Below are positions 8,689 to 18,008 of a stretch of DNA of 64,000 bases, piece by piece. Numbering within the stretch: the first letter of the stretch is position 1; every line of letters begins with the position of its first letter. A model generated the notes under the pieces. It saw only the letters and a program-made list of their open reading frames with translations, did not search any database and was not told where the DNA came from. This stretch comes from Ruegeria atlantica. GTDB taxonomy: Bacteria > Pseudomonadota > Alphaproteobacteria > Rhodobacterales > Rhodobacteraceae. Location of the stretch: positions 248,001 through 312,000 of the forward strand of contig NZ_WQCF01000003.1 of the NCBI RefSeq assembly GCF_013032455.1, written 5' to 3'. The translations under genes and the position numbers were made by a program.

Positions 8689-9243
8689 TCACGATTCTGG
8701 CATCGGTTGCGGATGGATGTAACCCAGTTCCGGCTTGGCTGAGTGGGCGAAAAATTTTGCCGTGCCATCCTGAAGGCCGGAATGAACTTGATCCCAATTG
8801 GCGTGGGTCAGCGGTAGCATTTCGTCCTTTTTGGCCAGATAGCGTTCTTTCACTTCTTCCGACCAGTTCAGGTAAAGCTTGTCATCATCAATGAACCAGC
8901 CGTTGACGAAATCGACTTCGGCAGCATAGCCATTGGCTACGGCCCAGGAGCACCAGCCATTGTTCTGGGGGGCGTAGGCCTCGGGGTTTTCCTTGAACAG
9001 GTTCAGGTTTTCGGCGCTGGAGAACACCCAGACCCGATCCTTGTACTCGGCGCGGTGCTCCATCTTGCCTTTGGCGGGTTTGCCTTCGGTGAAATAGGCC
9101 ACCATGTCAAAGCCATCCATGGCAATGCCGCGACTGGTTGAGTTGACAACATGTGTGCTGAGCGCGGTCGATTCAGCCTGTGCTGCGTGTGTTCCGAGGG
9201 CCAATGCGATAGCGCAGACCGCACCCGTGATAAGCTGTTTCAT
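8689..9243 (-). CDS. Secreted YHS domain-containing protein
   Basis: The 184-residue protein starts with a Sec signal peptide (MKQLITGAVCAIALALGTHAAQA, cleavage before ES). A YHS domain follows at about residues 38-85, with the modified motif GIAMDGFDMVAYF, VWVFSSAENLNLFKENPEAYAPQ and the family cysteine in NNGWCSWA. YHS domains are thought to bind metal, but the role of the periplasmic versions is unknown. A second region (residues 90-184) is family-typical: VDFVNGWFIDDDKLYLNW. The gene lies upstream of, and on the same strand as, a TetR regulator. Confidence 0.85.
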   Translation of the reverse strand: MKQLITGAVCAIALALGTHAAQAESTALSTHVVNSTSRGIAMDGFDMVAYFTEGKPAKGKMEHRAEYKDRVWVFSSAENLNLFKENPEAYAPQNNGWCSWAVANGYAAEVDFVNGWFIDDDKLYLNWSEEVKERYLAKKDEMLPLTHANWDQVHSGLQDGTAKFFAHSAKPELGYIHPQPMPES

Positions 9244-9405
9244 TGTTACTTTCCCTGTTCTGGTTTGTTTGGAACCAATTAGTACACAACAGGGTTTGAG
9301 AGGCCGTTCACGATTGGCTCACAACTTCGTTAACATAGGCCCATCGTGATATCTTTAGAAATAACAGCGGATTGCAGGATTAGCTGGGGGAAGTGTCGCT
9401 GATAC

Positions 9406-10248
9406 TCAGCTGTCTTTTACTGCCCGTGCGAGAGCGCAGAACGATTCGAGTGGGATCTGTTCTGCCCGGTCTGTGGGCTTAATTCCCGCTGCGATAAGGC
9501 GATCTTCGATATCCGGTGCGACGCCTTTTAGCGAGGCGCGCAGCATTTTACGACGCTGATTGAAAGCGGCGGCCACAACGCGCGACAGCGTGGCCGCATC
9601 CGCAGGATAGCGCGGTTCGGGCAGGGCGGTCAGGTGGACCACGGCGCTCGAGACTTTGGGGGGAGGGGTGAAGGCACCGGGTGGCAGGGACATCGCAATC
9701 CGCGCCTCAGCCCGCCATTGGGCCAGGATGGCGAGCCGGCCATAGGCCTTACTGCCGGGTTGGGCCACGATGCGCTCGGCGACCTCGCGCTGAAACATCA
9801 GGGTCAGGCTTTGCCAGAAGGGCGGCCATTCAGGTGGGGTCAGCCAGCGGACCAGCAATTCCGTGCCCACGTTGTAGGGTAGGTTGGCGGCGACGCGGAT
9901 CGGTGGCGTCAGGTGCTCCAACGGATTGATTTCAAGCGCGTCGCCATTGATGACCTCAAGCCGACCGGGATAGGCGGCAGCGATGTCGTTTAGGGCGGCG
10001 ATGCAGCGGGTGTCCTTCTCGACTGCAACAACCTTGCGCGCCCCTTCAGAGAGAAGTCCGCGGGTCAGACCTCCGGGCCCAGAGCCGATCTCCAGCACGT
10101 CGCATTCGGTTAGGTCTCCGGCCTGACGGGCGATCTTGGCGGTCAGGTTCAGGTCCAGCAGAAAGTTCTGACCCAGCGATTTGCGCGCCGAGAGCTGATG
10201 TGCCGCGATGACTTCGCGCAGAGGGGGGAGATTGTCGATTGCGCTCAT
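9406..10248 (-). CDS. rsmA: 16S rRNA (adenine1518-N6/adenine1519-N6)-dimethyltransferase
   Basis: The 280-residue RsmA/KsgA dimethylates two adenines in the 3' terminal hairpin of 16S rRNA during 30S maturation. Visible are [21 protein letters not shown] at the start of the Rossmann domain, the SAM motif [16 protein letters not shown] near residue 50, and the catalytic [11 protein letters not shown] near residue 120. The C-terminal helical domain includes [13 protein letters not shown]. It is the last gene of the lptG-lptD-surA-pdxA-rsmA set; an 85-bp gap holding a dispersed repeat separates it from pdxA. Confidence 0.95.
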   Translation of the reverse strand: MSAIDNLPPLREVIAAHQLSARKSLGQNFLLDLNLTAKIARQAGDLTECDVLEIGSGPGGLTRGLLSEGARKVVAVEKDTRCIAALNDIAAAYPGRLEVINGDALEINPLEHLTPPIRVAANLPYNVGTELLVRWLTPPEWPPFWQSLTLMFQREVAERIVAQPGSKAYGRLAILAQWRAEARIAMSLPPGAFTPPPKVSSAVVHLTALPEPRYPADAATLSRVVAAAFNQRRKMLRASLKGVAPDIEDRLIAAGIKPTDRAEQIPLESFCALARAVKDS

Positions 10249-10298
10249 GTTCTAATTACCGTGGCGTGGTGTGATGGGGATGCGCAATTATTTTTATT

Positions 10299-10331
10299 GC
10301 CTCCGGCGGGGATATTTTCAGCCAGGTGAAG
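10299..10331 (+). repeat. Dispersed intergenic repeat, copy A
   Basis: Copy of the CTCCGGCGGGGATATTT / GGCCAGATGAAG element, here ending CAGCCAGGTGAAG. It sits in the gap between pdxA and rsmA and is preceded by a small hairpin (GCAAT, seven-base loop, ATTGC). The other three copies are at 19086, 38954 and 42741. Confidence 0.75.
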
Positions 10332-10333
10332 GA

Positions 10334-11299
10334 TCAAGAGCTTTTTGCCATGCGTTGGGCGAGTTTCAGGGCTTCGATCAGGCTGGTCGGGGATGCGATG
10401 CCCTGTCCGGCAATATCCAGCGCGGTGCCGTGATCGGGGGACGTACGGATGAAGGGCAAGCCCAACGTCACGTTCACGCCACGATCAAAATCCAGCGTCT
10501 TGATCGGGATCAGTGCCTGATCGTGATACATGGCTATTGCAGCATCATAGCGGGCGCGGGCGGCAGCGTGGAACATTGTGTCCGCAGGGTGAGGGCCGGT
10601 GACGGTATAGCTATCATTGGGCAGGCCGTCGATCAGAGGCGCAATCCAGTCCAGTTCCTCTTGTCCCATCTTACCACCTTCGCCCGCATGGGGGTTGAGG
10701 CCAGCTATGGCGATACGGGGATGCGTGATGCCGAATTGGCGACGCAAGCCGTCGGCCGTGATCGAGATGGTGTCGCGCAACAGGTCAGGGGTCAGAGCCG
10801 AGGGCACCTCGGACAACGCGATATGTATGGTCGCCGGAACCACCCGCAACTGATCGCTGGCCAGCATCATCACCACCCGGTCGCGGCCTGCGAGGGCAGC
10901 CAGAAACTCTGTATGGCCGGGGTATGAGAAACCAGCCCCGTCAATCAGGGCCTTTTTGTGGATCGGTGCAGTGCAAAGTGCAGAGGCCAAGCCGGATTGT
11001 ACCAGAGACACGCCTTGCTCGATGGCAGCAATGACGGAAGGCGCATTCAAAGGGTCGGGTTGGCCTGGAACATTAGGGGCGGGAAAGTCCAATTGCAGGA
11101 CAGGCAGCGCGGTGGCGCTTACATCTGCTGCCTCAGAGGGATGCGAAATGAGCGCGGCAGGGGTTTCAGGCGGCAGGTGAGCTGCATCACCGATATAAAA
11201 GAACGGACAGCTGCCACGCAGCTCAGACCAGGCTTTGGCTGCGATTTCCGGGCCTATCCCCGCCGGTTCCCCACAACTGACGGCGATCGGAGCATTCAT
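10334..11299 (-). CDS. pdxA: 4-hydroxythreonine-4-phosphate dehydrogenase
   Basis: The 321-residue protein catalyses the NAD-dependent oxidation of 4-phosphohydroxy-L-threonine in the DXP-dependent pyridoxal phosphate pathway. Metal ligands and family motifs are seen: SYPGHTEFLA (His near residue 128), GLNPHAGEGGKMG (near 200), MYHDQALIPIKTL (near 258) and FIRTSPDHGTALDIAGQG (near 285). The start overlaps the stop of the surA-like gene by ATGA, so it is translationally coupled to the outer-membrane biogenesis genes. This pdxA-rsmA tail behind surA is the same grouping seen in E. coli (lptD-surA-pdxA-rsmA). Confidence 0.95.
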   Translation of the reverse strand: MNAPIAVSCGEPAGIGPEIAAKAWSELRGSCPFFYIGDAAHLPPETPAALISHPSEAADVSATALPVLQLDFPAPNVPGQPDPLNAPSVIAAIEQGVSLVQSGLASALCTAPIHKKALIDGAGFSYPGHTEFLAALAGRDRVVMMLASDQLRVVPATIHIALSEVPSALTPDLLRDTISITADGLRRQFGITHPRIAIAGLNPHAGEGGKMGQEELDWIAPLIDGLPNDSYTVTGPHPADTMFHAAARARYDAAIAMYHDQALIPIKTLDFDRGVNVTLGLPFIRTSPDHGTALDIAGQGIASPTSLIEALKLAQRMAKSS

Positions 11300-12549
11300 T
11301 GCTCGATGATATCTGCTTCGGCGCGCAACTGTGCCAGAAGGCTGTCGGCAAAGGCCGAAAGGCGTTGCTGGGTCAACGCATTGGCCACATCGACGCGTGA
11401 TGTTTCTTCACCCCGATCGCGGGTGCGGGTGCACAGCATCAAAAACTGCAGAGTTTGACCGTTATTACGGGTCAGCACCGTCGATACTTCGTTGATGTCG
11501 AGCTTTGCAAGTTCCAGGGCCACGTCGCGCGGGATTTCAGACGGGCTGGACTGAATTCTCTGCAGAACTTCGGCCGGTTGATCCTTGGCAATGCCATAGA
11601 GGTCATCACAGGTGTCAATCTGCTCTTTCAATTTGGCAGCTTTTTCCAGCGCATCGGCGCTCCGACCACCCGGTATATTGTAAATCGCGTAGTCAATCTC
11701 GGAGAAACTAGGGGTACTCGTCGCGACTTCGCGCAGGCCCCGCATCTGGAACAGCGCGATGGCATTGGGCAGGGACAGTGGTTGCGTTATATCCCCGTTT
11801 TTCAAGCCCAGGATCACTGGTTGCAGGGCTGGGGGCAGGCTGGTCAGGTTCAACCAGTCCAGCCGACCGCCGTCGTTACGCGTGGCAGCCCCGGAATACT
11901 GTGTGGCTGCTGCTGCGAATGCGTCATAGCCTTCAAGCCGGGCGATTTCCTCCGCCAGAAGTTCGGCTTGTGCTACGGTCTGCTGATTGACGGGAATGAT
12001 GATCTCGGACAACAGAACCTGCAGACCGCCCCCACCGGATTGCCCCAAAGCCCGGTTTATCTCATCTTCCGTCGGGCGTGCCTGTGAAAGATAACGCGCA
12101 CTTATATAGTCGCGCCACGAAACCTGATCTGCCACGAAATCGCGAACGGTTTCGCGGTCAACTCCCTGATCTGCCAGCAATTGTAGAAATTGTTCTGCCG
12201 ACAGCTGTCCTCGTGCAGCGAATTCGTCTATGCCAGCCTGAATGTCTTCCTGGGCTGCTCTGATTCCAGCCTCGCGCATGACTTGACGGCGTAACCGCTC
12301 GTCAATCAGGGCGTTGCGAACTTCGTTCTCGGATGAGCCGGGTGCCCCCAAAGCACTCAGGAACTGCTGACGCTGATTCAGCTCGTACCAAGTGATAATA
12401 TCCTGATTTACCTTGATCGCCGGAGAGAACAGGCTCTGAGCACCTGCCTGAGGTGCTGTCATGACCAAAATTGCCCCGACCAGCGCAGAGGCGACCGGTT
12501 TAAGCCAACCGGAGCGGAGGAAACTGGTGAAACCTGAAATCAACTGCAT
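11296..12549 (-). CDS. surA: SurA-type periplasmic peptidylprolyl isomerase/chaperone
   Basis: The 417-residue protein has a hydrophobic N-terminal signal (SALVGAILVMTAPQAGAQS) and a SurA N-terminal chaperone domain (AIKVNQDIITWYELNQRQQF and NALIDERLRRQVMREAG, residues about 40-160). One PpiC/parvulin domain follows (about 170-290, with GGRLDWLNLTSLPPALQPVI), then a degenerate C-terminal parvulin-like segment. It escorts outer-membrane proteins, including LptD, through the periplasm. Its first 10 bases overlap the end of lptD. Only one parvulin domain looks canonical, as is usual in alphaproteobacterial members. Confidence 0.9.
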   Translation of the reverse strand: MQLISGFTSFLRSGWLKPVASALVGAILVMTAPQAGAQSLFSPAIKVNQDIITWYELNQRQQFLSALGAPGSSENEVRNALIDERLRRQVMREAGIRAAQEDIQAGIDEFAARGQLSAEQFLQLLADQGVDRETVRDFVADQVSWRDYISARYLSQARPTEDEINRALGQSGGGGLQVLLSEIIIPVNQQTVAQAELLAEEIARLEGYDAFAAAATQYSGAATRNDGGRLDWLNLTSLPPALQPVILGLKNGDITQPLSLPNAIALFQMRGLREVATSTPSFSEIDYAIYNIPGGRSADALEKAAKLKEQIDTCDDLYGIAKDQPAEVLQRIQSSPSEIPRDVALELAKLDINEVSTVLTRNNGQTLQFLMLCTRTRDRGEETSRVDVANALTQQRLSAFADSLLAQLRAEADIIEQ

Positions 12550-14702
12550 CTTCTCTTGTATTGTTGGCCGCCACTTTTAACAGAGTAACCCGTTAGGGCT
12601 ACGGTAAATCCGAATTCTGTCGAAGGCTCAATACTTGATGACGAGGTAAAGCGCCTGCTGACGTTCATGTTAACCTGTACGCATTCATTCTGATACGTAA
12701 CCCCCAAACCATATCGGATCGGTTCGGACTCAGCGAGGTCATAACGCGCAAGTGCCCGAGTGTTCCAGTTCTGATCGACTCTGTACCGTCCCGTCAATCG
12801 TATTTCTGAAGTCTCGTCATCCAGGTTTTCTGCGGGGTCTGGCTCTTGCCACAGATAGCTTCCGGTGATGCCGGCTGTTTCTTGTTGCCAGCCAGCCCGT
12901 AGTTCGGCTTTGGCAAAACTGAAATCCCCGTTCAGCAGGCCGCGTCCAGCTGCTGTCCAGCCGTTATTGGTCTGAATTTGCCCAGCCAGCAGCAAGTCGG
13001 AAACCGTGCCTTGCAGGCCCGAGGTCCGATTGAAATTCGGATCCGCATTAGTGCGAAAGACCTGACCGATGGTGGCCAGGGCACGCCATTTGCCAGCAGC
13101 ATAGCGAGACCAGTTGAGCCCTATGACACCGGTCAGGCCGTCTTCTCGCTGATCTGGCGCGGGAAAACGAGAAAGGGACAACAGATTGCCCTGATCGAAT
13201 TCCTGAAATGTGCTTTCCTCATTTGGAACATTGTCATCAGACACATGGGTCCAGCCAATTTGGGCTATCGGTTCCAGAATCTGGGTCGCCCCAGAGGCCT
13301 CTCGCTTGCGCAAGGGATAGCGCAATGTCAACGCGGCGCGAGGGGTAGTCCGGGTTACCTCTTCGGGGAACTCGCTGTCATGGCGAATGTCGAACGTATC
13401 CAATGAAGCGCCAGCCCGGAGTTCGGCGCGCAGGCCCGACGTAAAGGTCCAGTTGCGCAGCCATTCCGCATCGAAGGTCGCACGAGCAATGTCGCGCCCA
13501 ACGATGTCTTCGTCACTGGTGCGCTCATGCGCATGCGTAACAAATCCCAGTCGAACTTCGCCACCGATCACCGTTGGGAACAGGCGTTTTTGATAGTATA
13601 GGTCGAATATCCGCGACGGGATTTCATCTTGTTCTTCGCTGTCGCGCAGAGTTTTGTAATGGATAAAGCTAGTGCGGAACGCCGTGTCACGCTTGATCCG
13701 TTCCAACGCGATTTCGCTGCGCAGCCGGTCAAAGTCTGGCAGGCCATAGTCGGCAAGATAGGCGTCGTCAGAGGTTGTTTTGATATCAAATGTGAACCGG
13801 AAATCGTTCTGGAGATTGAACCAGCCATCTGCAAACAGATACCCGCGGTCCTCATCCGGCTGCAGATCGTCCTGCGTATACGCGCCTTCCAATCGGATGC
13901 GACCTTTTTTGAAAGCCTGACGATACCGCAGACCAAGGGTTTTGGTCTTGGATGAGACGTAGGGCGTCAACGTCAGATCCTTGTGATCGCCTAGTTTGAT
14001 GAAGTACGGTACCTGAAGACCGGTTCCCAGTTGCGACGTGGTCCGCACCGACGGCACCAGAAACCCGGTGGCTCTTTCCAGTGTCGGATCAGGCAATCTC
14101 AGGTAGGGCAAGTACAGGACGGGTACATCCAGCACCCGGAACTGCGCCCCTTCGAAATACAGTTGTCGTTCCTGTTGATCATGCGTGACCTTGCGCGCAC
14201 GGATCTGCCATAGAGGCGGTTTCCCACTGGCACAGACGTGGCACGAGGTGGCTGATACTTTACTGAACTGCGTGTATCGGCCCGCGGCGCGCGTGGCTTG
14301 GACCGAGGCGATCTGCACCTGCTGTTCGAACACCATCCGCGCGCCGATCAGCAATCCGTTCTGAAGGCCATCGTCCAATTCGGCAGAATCCGCCAGAACC
14401 GTTGTCTCTCCACCCTGATCAATTCTAACCGGCCCTTCCAAAGTCAGCGCGCCAGTTTCGCGGTCAAAAGTGATACGGTCCGCAGTTAGTTTGACGTCGC
14501 CCTGAAAGGCCTCGACATTGCCCTCGGCCACCAAGACACGATCTGGAGTGATAAAAACCTTATCCGCGACCAACAGGGCGGGTTGATCTTCCTGCTGCGA
14601 GCCTTGCGCCGGGGCGGGGGCAGGCTGGCTCTGTGCTGTGGCACCCGTCGACAGTGCCAGTGCTACTGCGCCGGACAGCAAAAGGCTGGAAATGATCCGC
14701 AT
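12540..14702 (-). CDS. lptD: LPS-assembly protein LptD (outer-membrane translocon)
   Basis: The 720-residue protein starts MRIISSLLLSGAVALALSTGATAQ, a signal peptide, and continues with an OstA/LptA-like jellyroll (about residues 40-160: ALLVADKVFITPDRVLVAEGNVEAF in pieces, then FDRETGALTLEGPVRI). The LptD C-terminal beta barrel follows. Cysteines near residues 160-165 (ATSCHVCASG) and close to the C-terminus (ECVQ, RRCS) could make the disulphides that LptD needs. With LptE it inserts LPS into the outer leaflet. The ATG at 14702 touches the lptG stop (TGATG), so translation is coupled. The open frame extends further upstream inside lptG, but without family similarity. Confidence 0.93.
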   Translation of the reverse strand: MRIISSLLLSGAVALALSTGATAQSQPAPAPAQGSQQEDQPALLVADKVFITPDRVLVAEGNVEAFQGDVKLTADRITFDRETGALTLEGPVRIDQGGETTVLADSAELDDGLQNGLLIGARMVFEQQVQIASVQATRAAGRYTQFSKVSATSCHVCASGKPPLWQIRARKVTHDQQERQLYFEGAQFRVLDVPVLYLPYLRLPDPTLERATGFLVPSVRTTSQLGTGLQVPYFIKLGDHKDLTLTPYVSSKTKTLGLRYRQAFKKGRIRLEGAYTQDDLQPDEDRGYLFADGWFNLQNDFRFTFDIKTTSDDAYLADYGLPDFDRLRSEIALERIKRDTAFRTSFIHYKTLRDSEEQDEIPSRIFDLYYQKRLFPTVIGGEVRLGFVTHAHERTSDEDIVGRDIARATFDAEWLRNWTFTSGLRAELRAGASLDTFDIRHDSEFPEEVTRTTPRAALTLRYPLRKREASGATQILEPIAQIGWTHVSDDNVPNEESTFQEFDQGNLLSLSRFPAPDQREDGLTGVIGLNWSRYAAGKWRALATIGQVFRTNADPNFNRTSGLQGTVSDLLLAGQIQTNNGWTAAGRGLLNGDFSFAKAELRAGWQQETAGITGSYLWQEPDPAENLDDETSEIRLTGRYRVDQNWNTRALARYDLAESEPIRYGLGVTYQNECVQVNMNVSRRFTSSSSIEPSTEFGFTVALTGYSVKSGGQQYKRRCS

Positions 14703-15802
14703 CAGCCGTCCTCCGCGTGGAGCAACAAACCGAGTGACAGAAGAATGGCTGCAAAGGGCGGCGCCCAAGCCGCGACCAAGATAGGCAATTGACCGTTTTC
14801 CCCGAGTATTTGGGCGAAATTGCGAACAAAATAGATGGCGAACCCCAGCAGAACAGCCGACAGCACAGCAATTCCCGTGCCACCAAAACGAACATGGCGC
14901 ATGGTGAAAGCGGCACCGATCATGACCATCGCCGCCAGAAAGAGGGGGCGCGCAAGCTGCACTTGCAGCCAAACCTCATATTGTTTGGTGGAAAATCCGG
15001 CCTCTCGAAGGTCGCGGATCAGCTGAGGAAGATCGTAGACAGAAACCGAATGCTGCTGACCCAGCGTGTCCAGAATACGCTGGCGTGTCAGCGTGGTGGG
15101 AAGTTCTATCTGCTCGTGTGTTTTGGCGCTGGTCTCTGGGTTCACATCTTCGGCCAAAGGCCAGATTTTCGCATTGTGCAGAATCCAGGAGCCATTCGAC
15201 AGCTGTGCCCTGTCAGCCGTGATCTGTTGCGTTGGCTTGCCTTCCATGGAAAACGAAACGATCGTTACGCCGGTTAGTTCCAAGGCGTCGGCATTTGTTG
15301 TGCCGCGGGAGTGAATAACCGATTGCCCATTTTCCGACCCCTGCCGCAACCATAGCCCTTCGCTGGTAATCGACAGCGCAGAATTGCCTCTGTTTTTGTA
15401 GGTATCGGACAGACGTCGGAATTCCTCGGATGTTGCTGCGCTAATAGGGTTTAGCAGGACTACGGCCAAGGCCCCGATAATCAGCGCCAATGTGATCGGG
15501 GCCAACAGCGCCCGTATTCCTGACCGTCCGATGGCGCGTGTCACCACCAGTTCAGAACTTCGCGCCAGCCCGATGAACAGTGCGATTGTGGACAGGATGA
15601 CCAGAAGTGGAAGCATTTCGCTGATGGCTGCGGGTGTGTTGAGCAGTGTCAGGTGCAACAGCTTGCCGAACGATAGATTTTCCGAGTCGAACCGGCGGGC
15701 CTGTTCAACTAGGTCAATCAGAATCAGCAAGGCCAGAAAGATGCCGCCAATGACCAGAAAGCTTTGCATGAACCGGCGGGCGAAATAGCGGTCGAGGATC
15801 AC
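14702..15802 (-). CDS. lptG: LPS export ABC transporter permease LptG
   Basis: The 366-residue YjgP/YjgQ-family inner-membrane protein, in the LptB2FG complex, extracts LPS from the inner membrane. It begins ILDRYFARRFMQSFLVIGGI, with transmembrane segments near residues 12-32, 50-75, 98-120 and three more at the C-terminal end (300-360), flanking a periplasmic jellyroll. I chose a GTG start at 15802 because GGAGGG precedes it at the right distance. The gene heads the lptG-lptD-surA-pdxA-rsmA operon. Its usual partner lptF is not next to it: only a 239-bp gap separates it from divergent pepA. Confidence 0.9.
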   Translation of the reverse strand: MILDRYFARRFMQSFLVIGGIFLALLILIDLVEQARRFDSENLSFGKLLHLTLLNTPAAISEMLPLLVILSTIALFIGLARSSELVVTRAIGRSGIRALLAPITLALIIGALAVVLLNPISAATSEEFRRLSDTYKNRGNSALSITSEGLWLRQGSENGQSVIHSRGTTNADALELTGVTIVSFSMEGKPTQQITADRAQLSNGSWILHNAKIWPLAEDVNPETSAKTHEQIELPTTLTRQRILDTLGQQHSVSVYDLPQLIRDLREAGFSTKQYEVWLQVQLARPLFLAAMVMIGAAFTMRHVRFGGTGIAVLSAVLLGFAIYFVRNFAQILGENGQLPILVAAWAPPFAAILLSLGLLLHAEDG

Positions 15803-15912
15803 GGGTAACCCTCCATCCCGGCAGTGTAGGTGGGAAATTGGGCGGTTTTCAGGTTTTGATTGCCTTCGCCTGCGCAACTGCGCTTCGGCTTATGCCTGCC
15901 CTGTCTCGCCAA
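15799..15912 (-). other. Short leader reading frame ending in the lptG start (possible lptF remnant)
   Basis: From a TTG at 15912, behind GGGAGAGAA, a 37-codon frame (LARQGRHKPKR...) ends with a TGA that overlaps the lptG GTG as GTGA, the classic coupling arrangement. It may be a leader peptide, the deletion scar of an lptF gene, or chance. I cannot show homology to LptF. Confidence 0.25.
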
Positions 15913-16041
15913 TTCGTTCTCTCCCGATCCGGTCGGATTTTTTCGGGACTTTAATGCAATTGGGGGGCGGGGAAAACTGCTATCTGGTAAAGCCGCGCGG
16001 CGCGGGCTAGGTCTTGGGGAACAGATTTTGAGGAGTTCGCG

Positions 16042-17508
16042 ATGAGCAGTCTTGTACCGATCCGTTTTCAGCCCTTTGATGCAGACGCCATGGCGCAGGC
16101 CAAGGGGCGAGTGGCAGTGATCATCCCCTCTGACGGTAAGATGAGCCCCGCGGTGCGCCGGGCCAACCGCCTGACCCGCGGCGCAGTGGTGCGACTGGTC
16201 GAAAGCCCACGTTTTGAAAAGGTCAAAACAGGTGAAGTGATTTCATTGGCTTGGCCTGGCGGCATGGCGGCCGAGGCACTGGATATCGTGATCCTGCCGC
16301 GCCGCCCCGAACCCGCTGAAGCGCGTAAGGCTGGTGCCGCGCTGGCCAAATTGGCGGGTGGTAAGGACATGCTGGTAATGGCAGGCAATCAGGTGCGGAC
16401 CGAGGATCTGGCAATGGGCATCGCCCTGCGCAGCTATGACTTCGATGCGCATAAAACCAAGGAAGCGGACGTGGCAGGTACCGTGACCATCAGCCACCAG
16501 AAAGCGGATGAAGTCGAAGCGGCCTTTGCCCCGCAATATGCAGTGGCTGACGGCGTGCGGATGACCCGCGATCTGACCAACGAACCCGCGAACGTGCTGA
16601 CCACAACCGAATTCGCCGACCGTCTGGCCGAGATGGAAGAGCTGGGTCTTGAGGTCGAGGTTCTGGAAGAGGACAAGCTGGAAGAGCTGGGCATGCGCAC
16701 GCTGTTGAGCGTCGGGCAGGGTTCGGTCAGCCCGTCGAAGGTTGTGGTGATGCAGTGGAACGGCGGCGACAAGAACGACGCGCCGCTGGCCTTCGTCGGC
16801 AAGGGCGTGGTTTTTGATACCGGTGGTATCTCGCTGAAGCCTGCGGGCGGTATGGAAGACATGACCATGGACATGGGCGGCGCGGGCGTCGTTGCAGGCA
16901 CCATGCGCGCGCTTGCCAAGCGCAAAGCCAAAGCCAATGTTGTCGGTCTGGTTGGTCTGGTCGAGAATATGCCGTCGGGCAACGCCACCCGTCCGGGCGA
17001 TGTGGTTAAGTCGATGAAGGGTGATACTGTCGAGATCATCAACACCGATGCCGAAGGCCGTTTGGTTCTGTGCGACGTGATGTGGTATGCACAAGAGCGG
17101 TTCAAGCCCGTTGGCATGATCGACCTTGCCACTCTGACTGGGGCGATCATCATCGGTCTGGGGCATGAGAATGCTGGCGTCTTCTCGAACAATGACACGT
17201 TCTGCGATGCCTTCCTGAAATCGGCCAAGGCCGAGGACGAGGGCGCATGGCGGATGCCGCTGGGTGAGGCCTATGACAAGCAGCTGAAATCGCGCATCGC
17301 GGACATGAAGAACGTGGGCGGTCGCCCGGCGGGCTCGATCACCGCGGCACAGTTCCTGCAGCGGTTCGTCAAAGAGGAAACGCCGTGGATTCACCTTGAT
17401 ATCGCGGGTGTGGCTTCGGTGTCTTCGGAAACGTCCTACGCACCCAAAGGGGCCACGGGTTGGGGCGTCCGCGCGCTCAGCCGTCTTGTGCAGGACAATT
17501 TCGAGTAA
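16042..17508 (+). CDS. pepA: Leucyl aminopeptidase (M17)
   Basis: The 488-residue protein is a cytosolic M17 aminopeptidase that releases N-terminal leucine and other residues. The catalytic domain shows the two-zinc signatures GVVFDTGGISLKPAGGMEDM (lysine and aspartate ligands, about residue 255) and the family hallmark NTDAEGRLVL near residue 335. The N-terminal macro-like domain spans about residues 1-160. The start follows TTTTGAGGAG and gives MSSLVPIRFQPFDADAMAQ. holC follows 4 bp after its stop. In E. coli pepA also lies next to holC and lptFG, so the neighbourhood is conserved. Confidence 0.95.
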   Translation: MSSLVPIRFQPFDADAMAQAKGRVAVIIPSDGKMSPAVRRANRLTRGAVVRLVESPRFEKVKTGEVISLAWPGGMAAEALDIVILPRRPEPAEARKAGAALAKLAGGKDMLVMAGNQVRTEDLAMGIALRSYDFDAHKTKEADVAGTVTISHQKADEVEAAFAPQYAVADGVRMTRDLTNEPANVLTTTEFADRLAEMEELGLEVEVLEEDKLEELGMRTLLSVGQGSVSPSKVVVMQWNGGDKNDAPLAFVGKGVVFDTGGISLKPAGGMEDMTMDMGGAGVVAGTMRALAKRKAKANVVGLVGLVENMPSGNATRPGDVVKSMKGDTVEIINTDAEGRLVLCDVMWYAQERFKPVGMIDLATLTGAIIIGLGHENAGVFSNNDTFCDAFLKSAKAEDEGAWRMPLGEAYDKQLKSRIADMKNVGGRPAGSITAAQFLQRFVKEETPWIHLDIAGVASVSSETSYAPKGATGWGVRALSRLVQDNFE

Positions 17509-17512
17509 TCCG

Positions 17513-17971
17513 ATGGGTGCCGTCTATTTCTACCACCTGACCCGTCAGCCGCTGGAATACACCTTGCCGGTTCTGCTGGATAAGGCACGGCAGGCCGGGT
17601 GGAAGATCGCCGTGCGGGGCACCGATCCCGCGCGGATGGACTGGCTGGATGAAAAACTGTGGCTGGGAGCGGAAGTGGGGTTCCTGCCACATGGCCGCGA
17701 AGGCGGTCCGTATGACGCGGCGCAGCCCATTTTGCTGACGACAGGGCCGGAGGCAGCTAACCATCCCGCGTGTGTAATGGCCGTTGATGGCGCGCAGGTG
17801 GACCCTGAGGAAGTCACTGCGCTGGAACGTGTTTGCATCCTGTTTGACGGCAACGACGATCTGGCCGTTCAGCACGCACGCGGGCAGTGGAAAGCGCTGA
17901 CTGGCGCGGGGTGCTCGGCGCAGTACTGGTCTGAGGAATCGGGTCGGTGGGAGAAAAAGGCCGAGGCGTAA
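17513..17971 (+). CDS. holC: DNA polymerase III chi subunit
   Basis: The 152-residue protein is HolC, which connects the clamp loader (through psi) with single-strand binding protein. It begins MGAVYFYHLTRQPLEYTLPVLL and keeps family positions such as WKIAVRG near residue 32, the LDEKLWL stretch near 45 and VCILFDGNDD near 105. It directly follows pepA with 4 bp between them, the arrangement common in proteobacteria, and ends 37 bp before the aldo/keto reductase. Confidence 0.88.
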   Translation: MGAVYFYHLTRQPLEYTLPVLLDKARQAGWKIAVRGTDPARMDWLDEKLWLGAEVGFLPHGREGGPYDAAQPILLTTGPEAANHPACVMAVDGAQVDPEEVTALERVCILFDGNDDLAVQHARGQWKALTGAGCSAQYWSEESGRWEKKAEA

Positions 17972-18008
17972 AACTCTGGCCTCAAAGCAACTCTCAGGAG
18001 AATGATGG

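Noticed and set aside
11455-12087. Plus-strand open frame of 210 codons inside surA
   Set aside because: Antisense shadow of a well-supported SurA gene; no start signal.
16243-17394. Long open frame on the minus strand opposite pepA (383 codons)
   Set aside because: It mirrors the pepA coding frame, has no ribosome site, and its composition is that of a GC-rich shadow. pepA on the plus strand has all M17 motifs.
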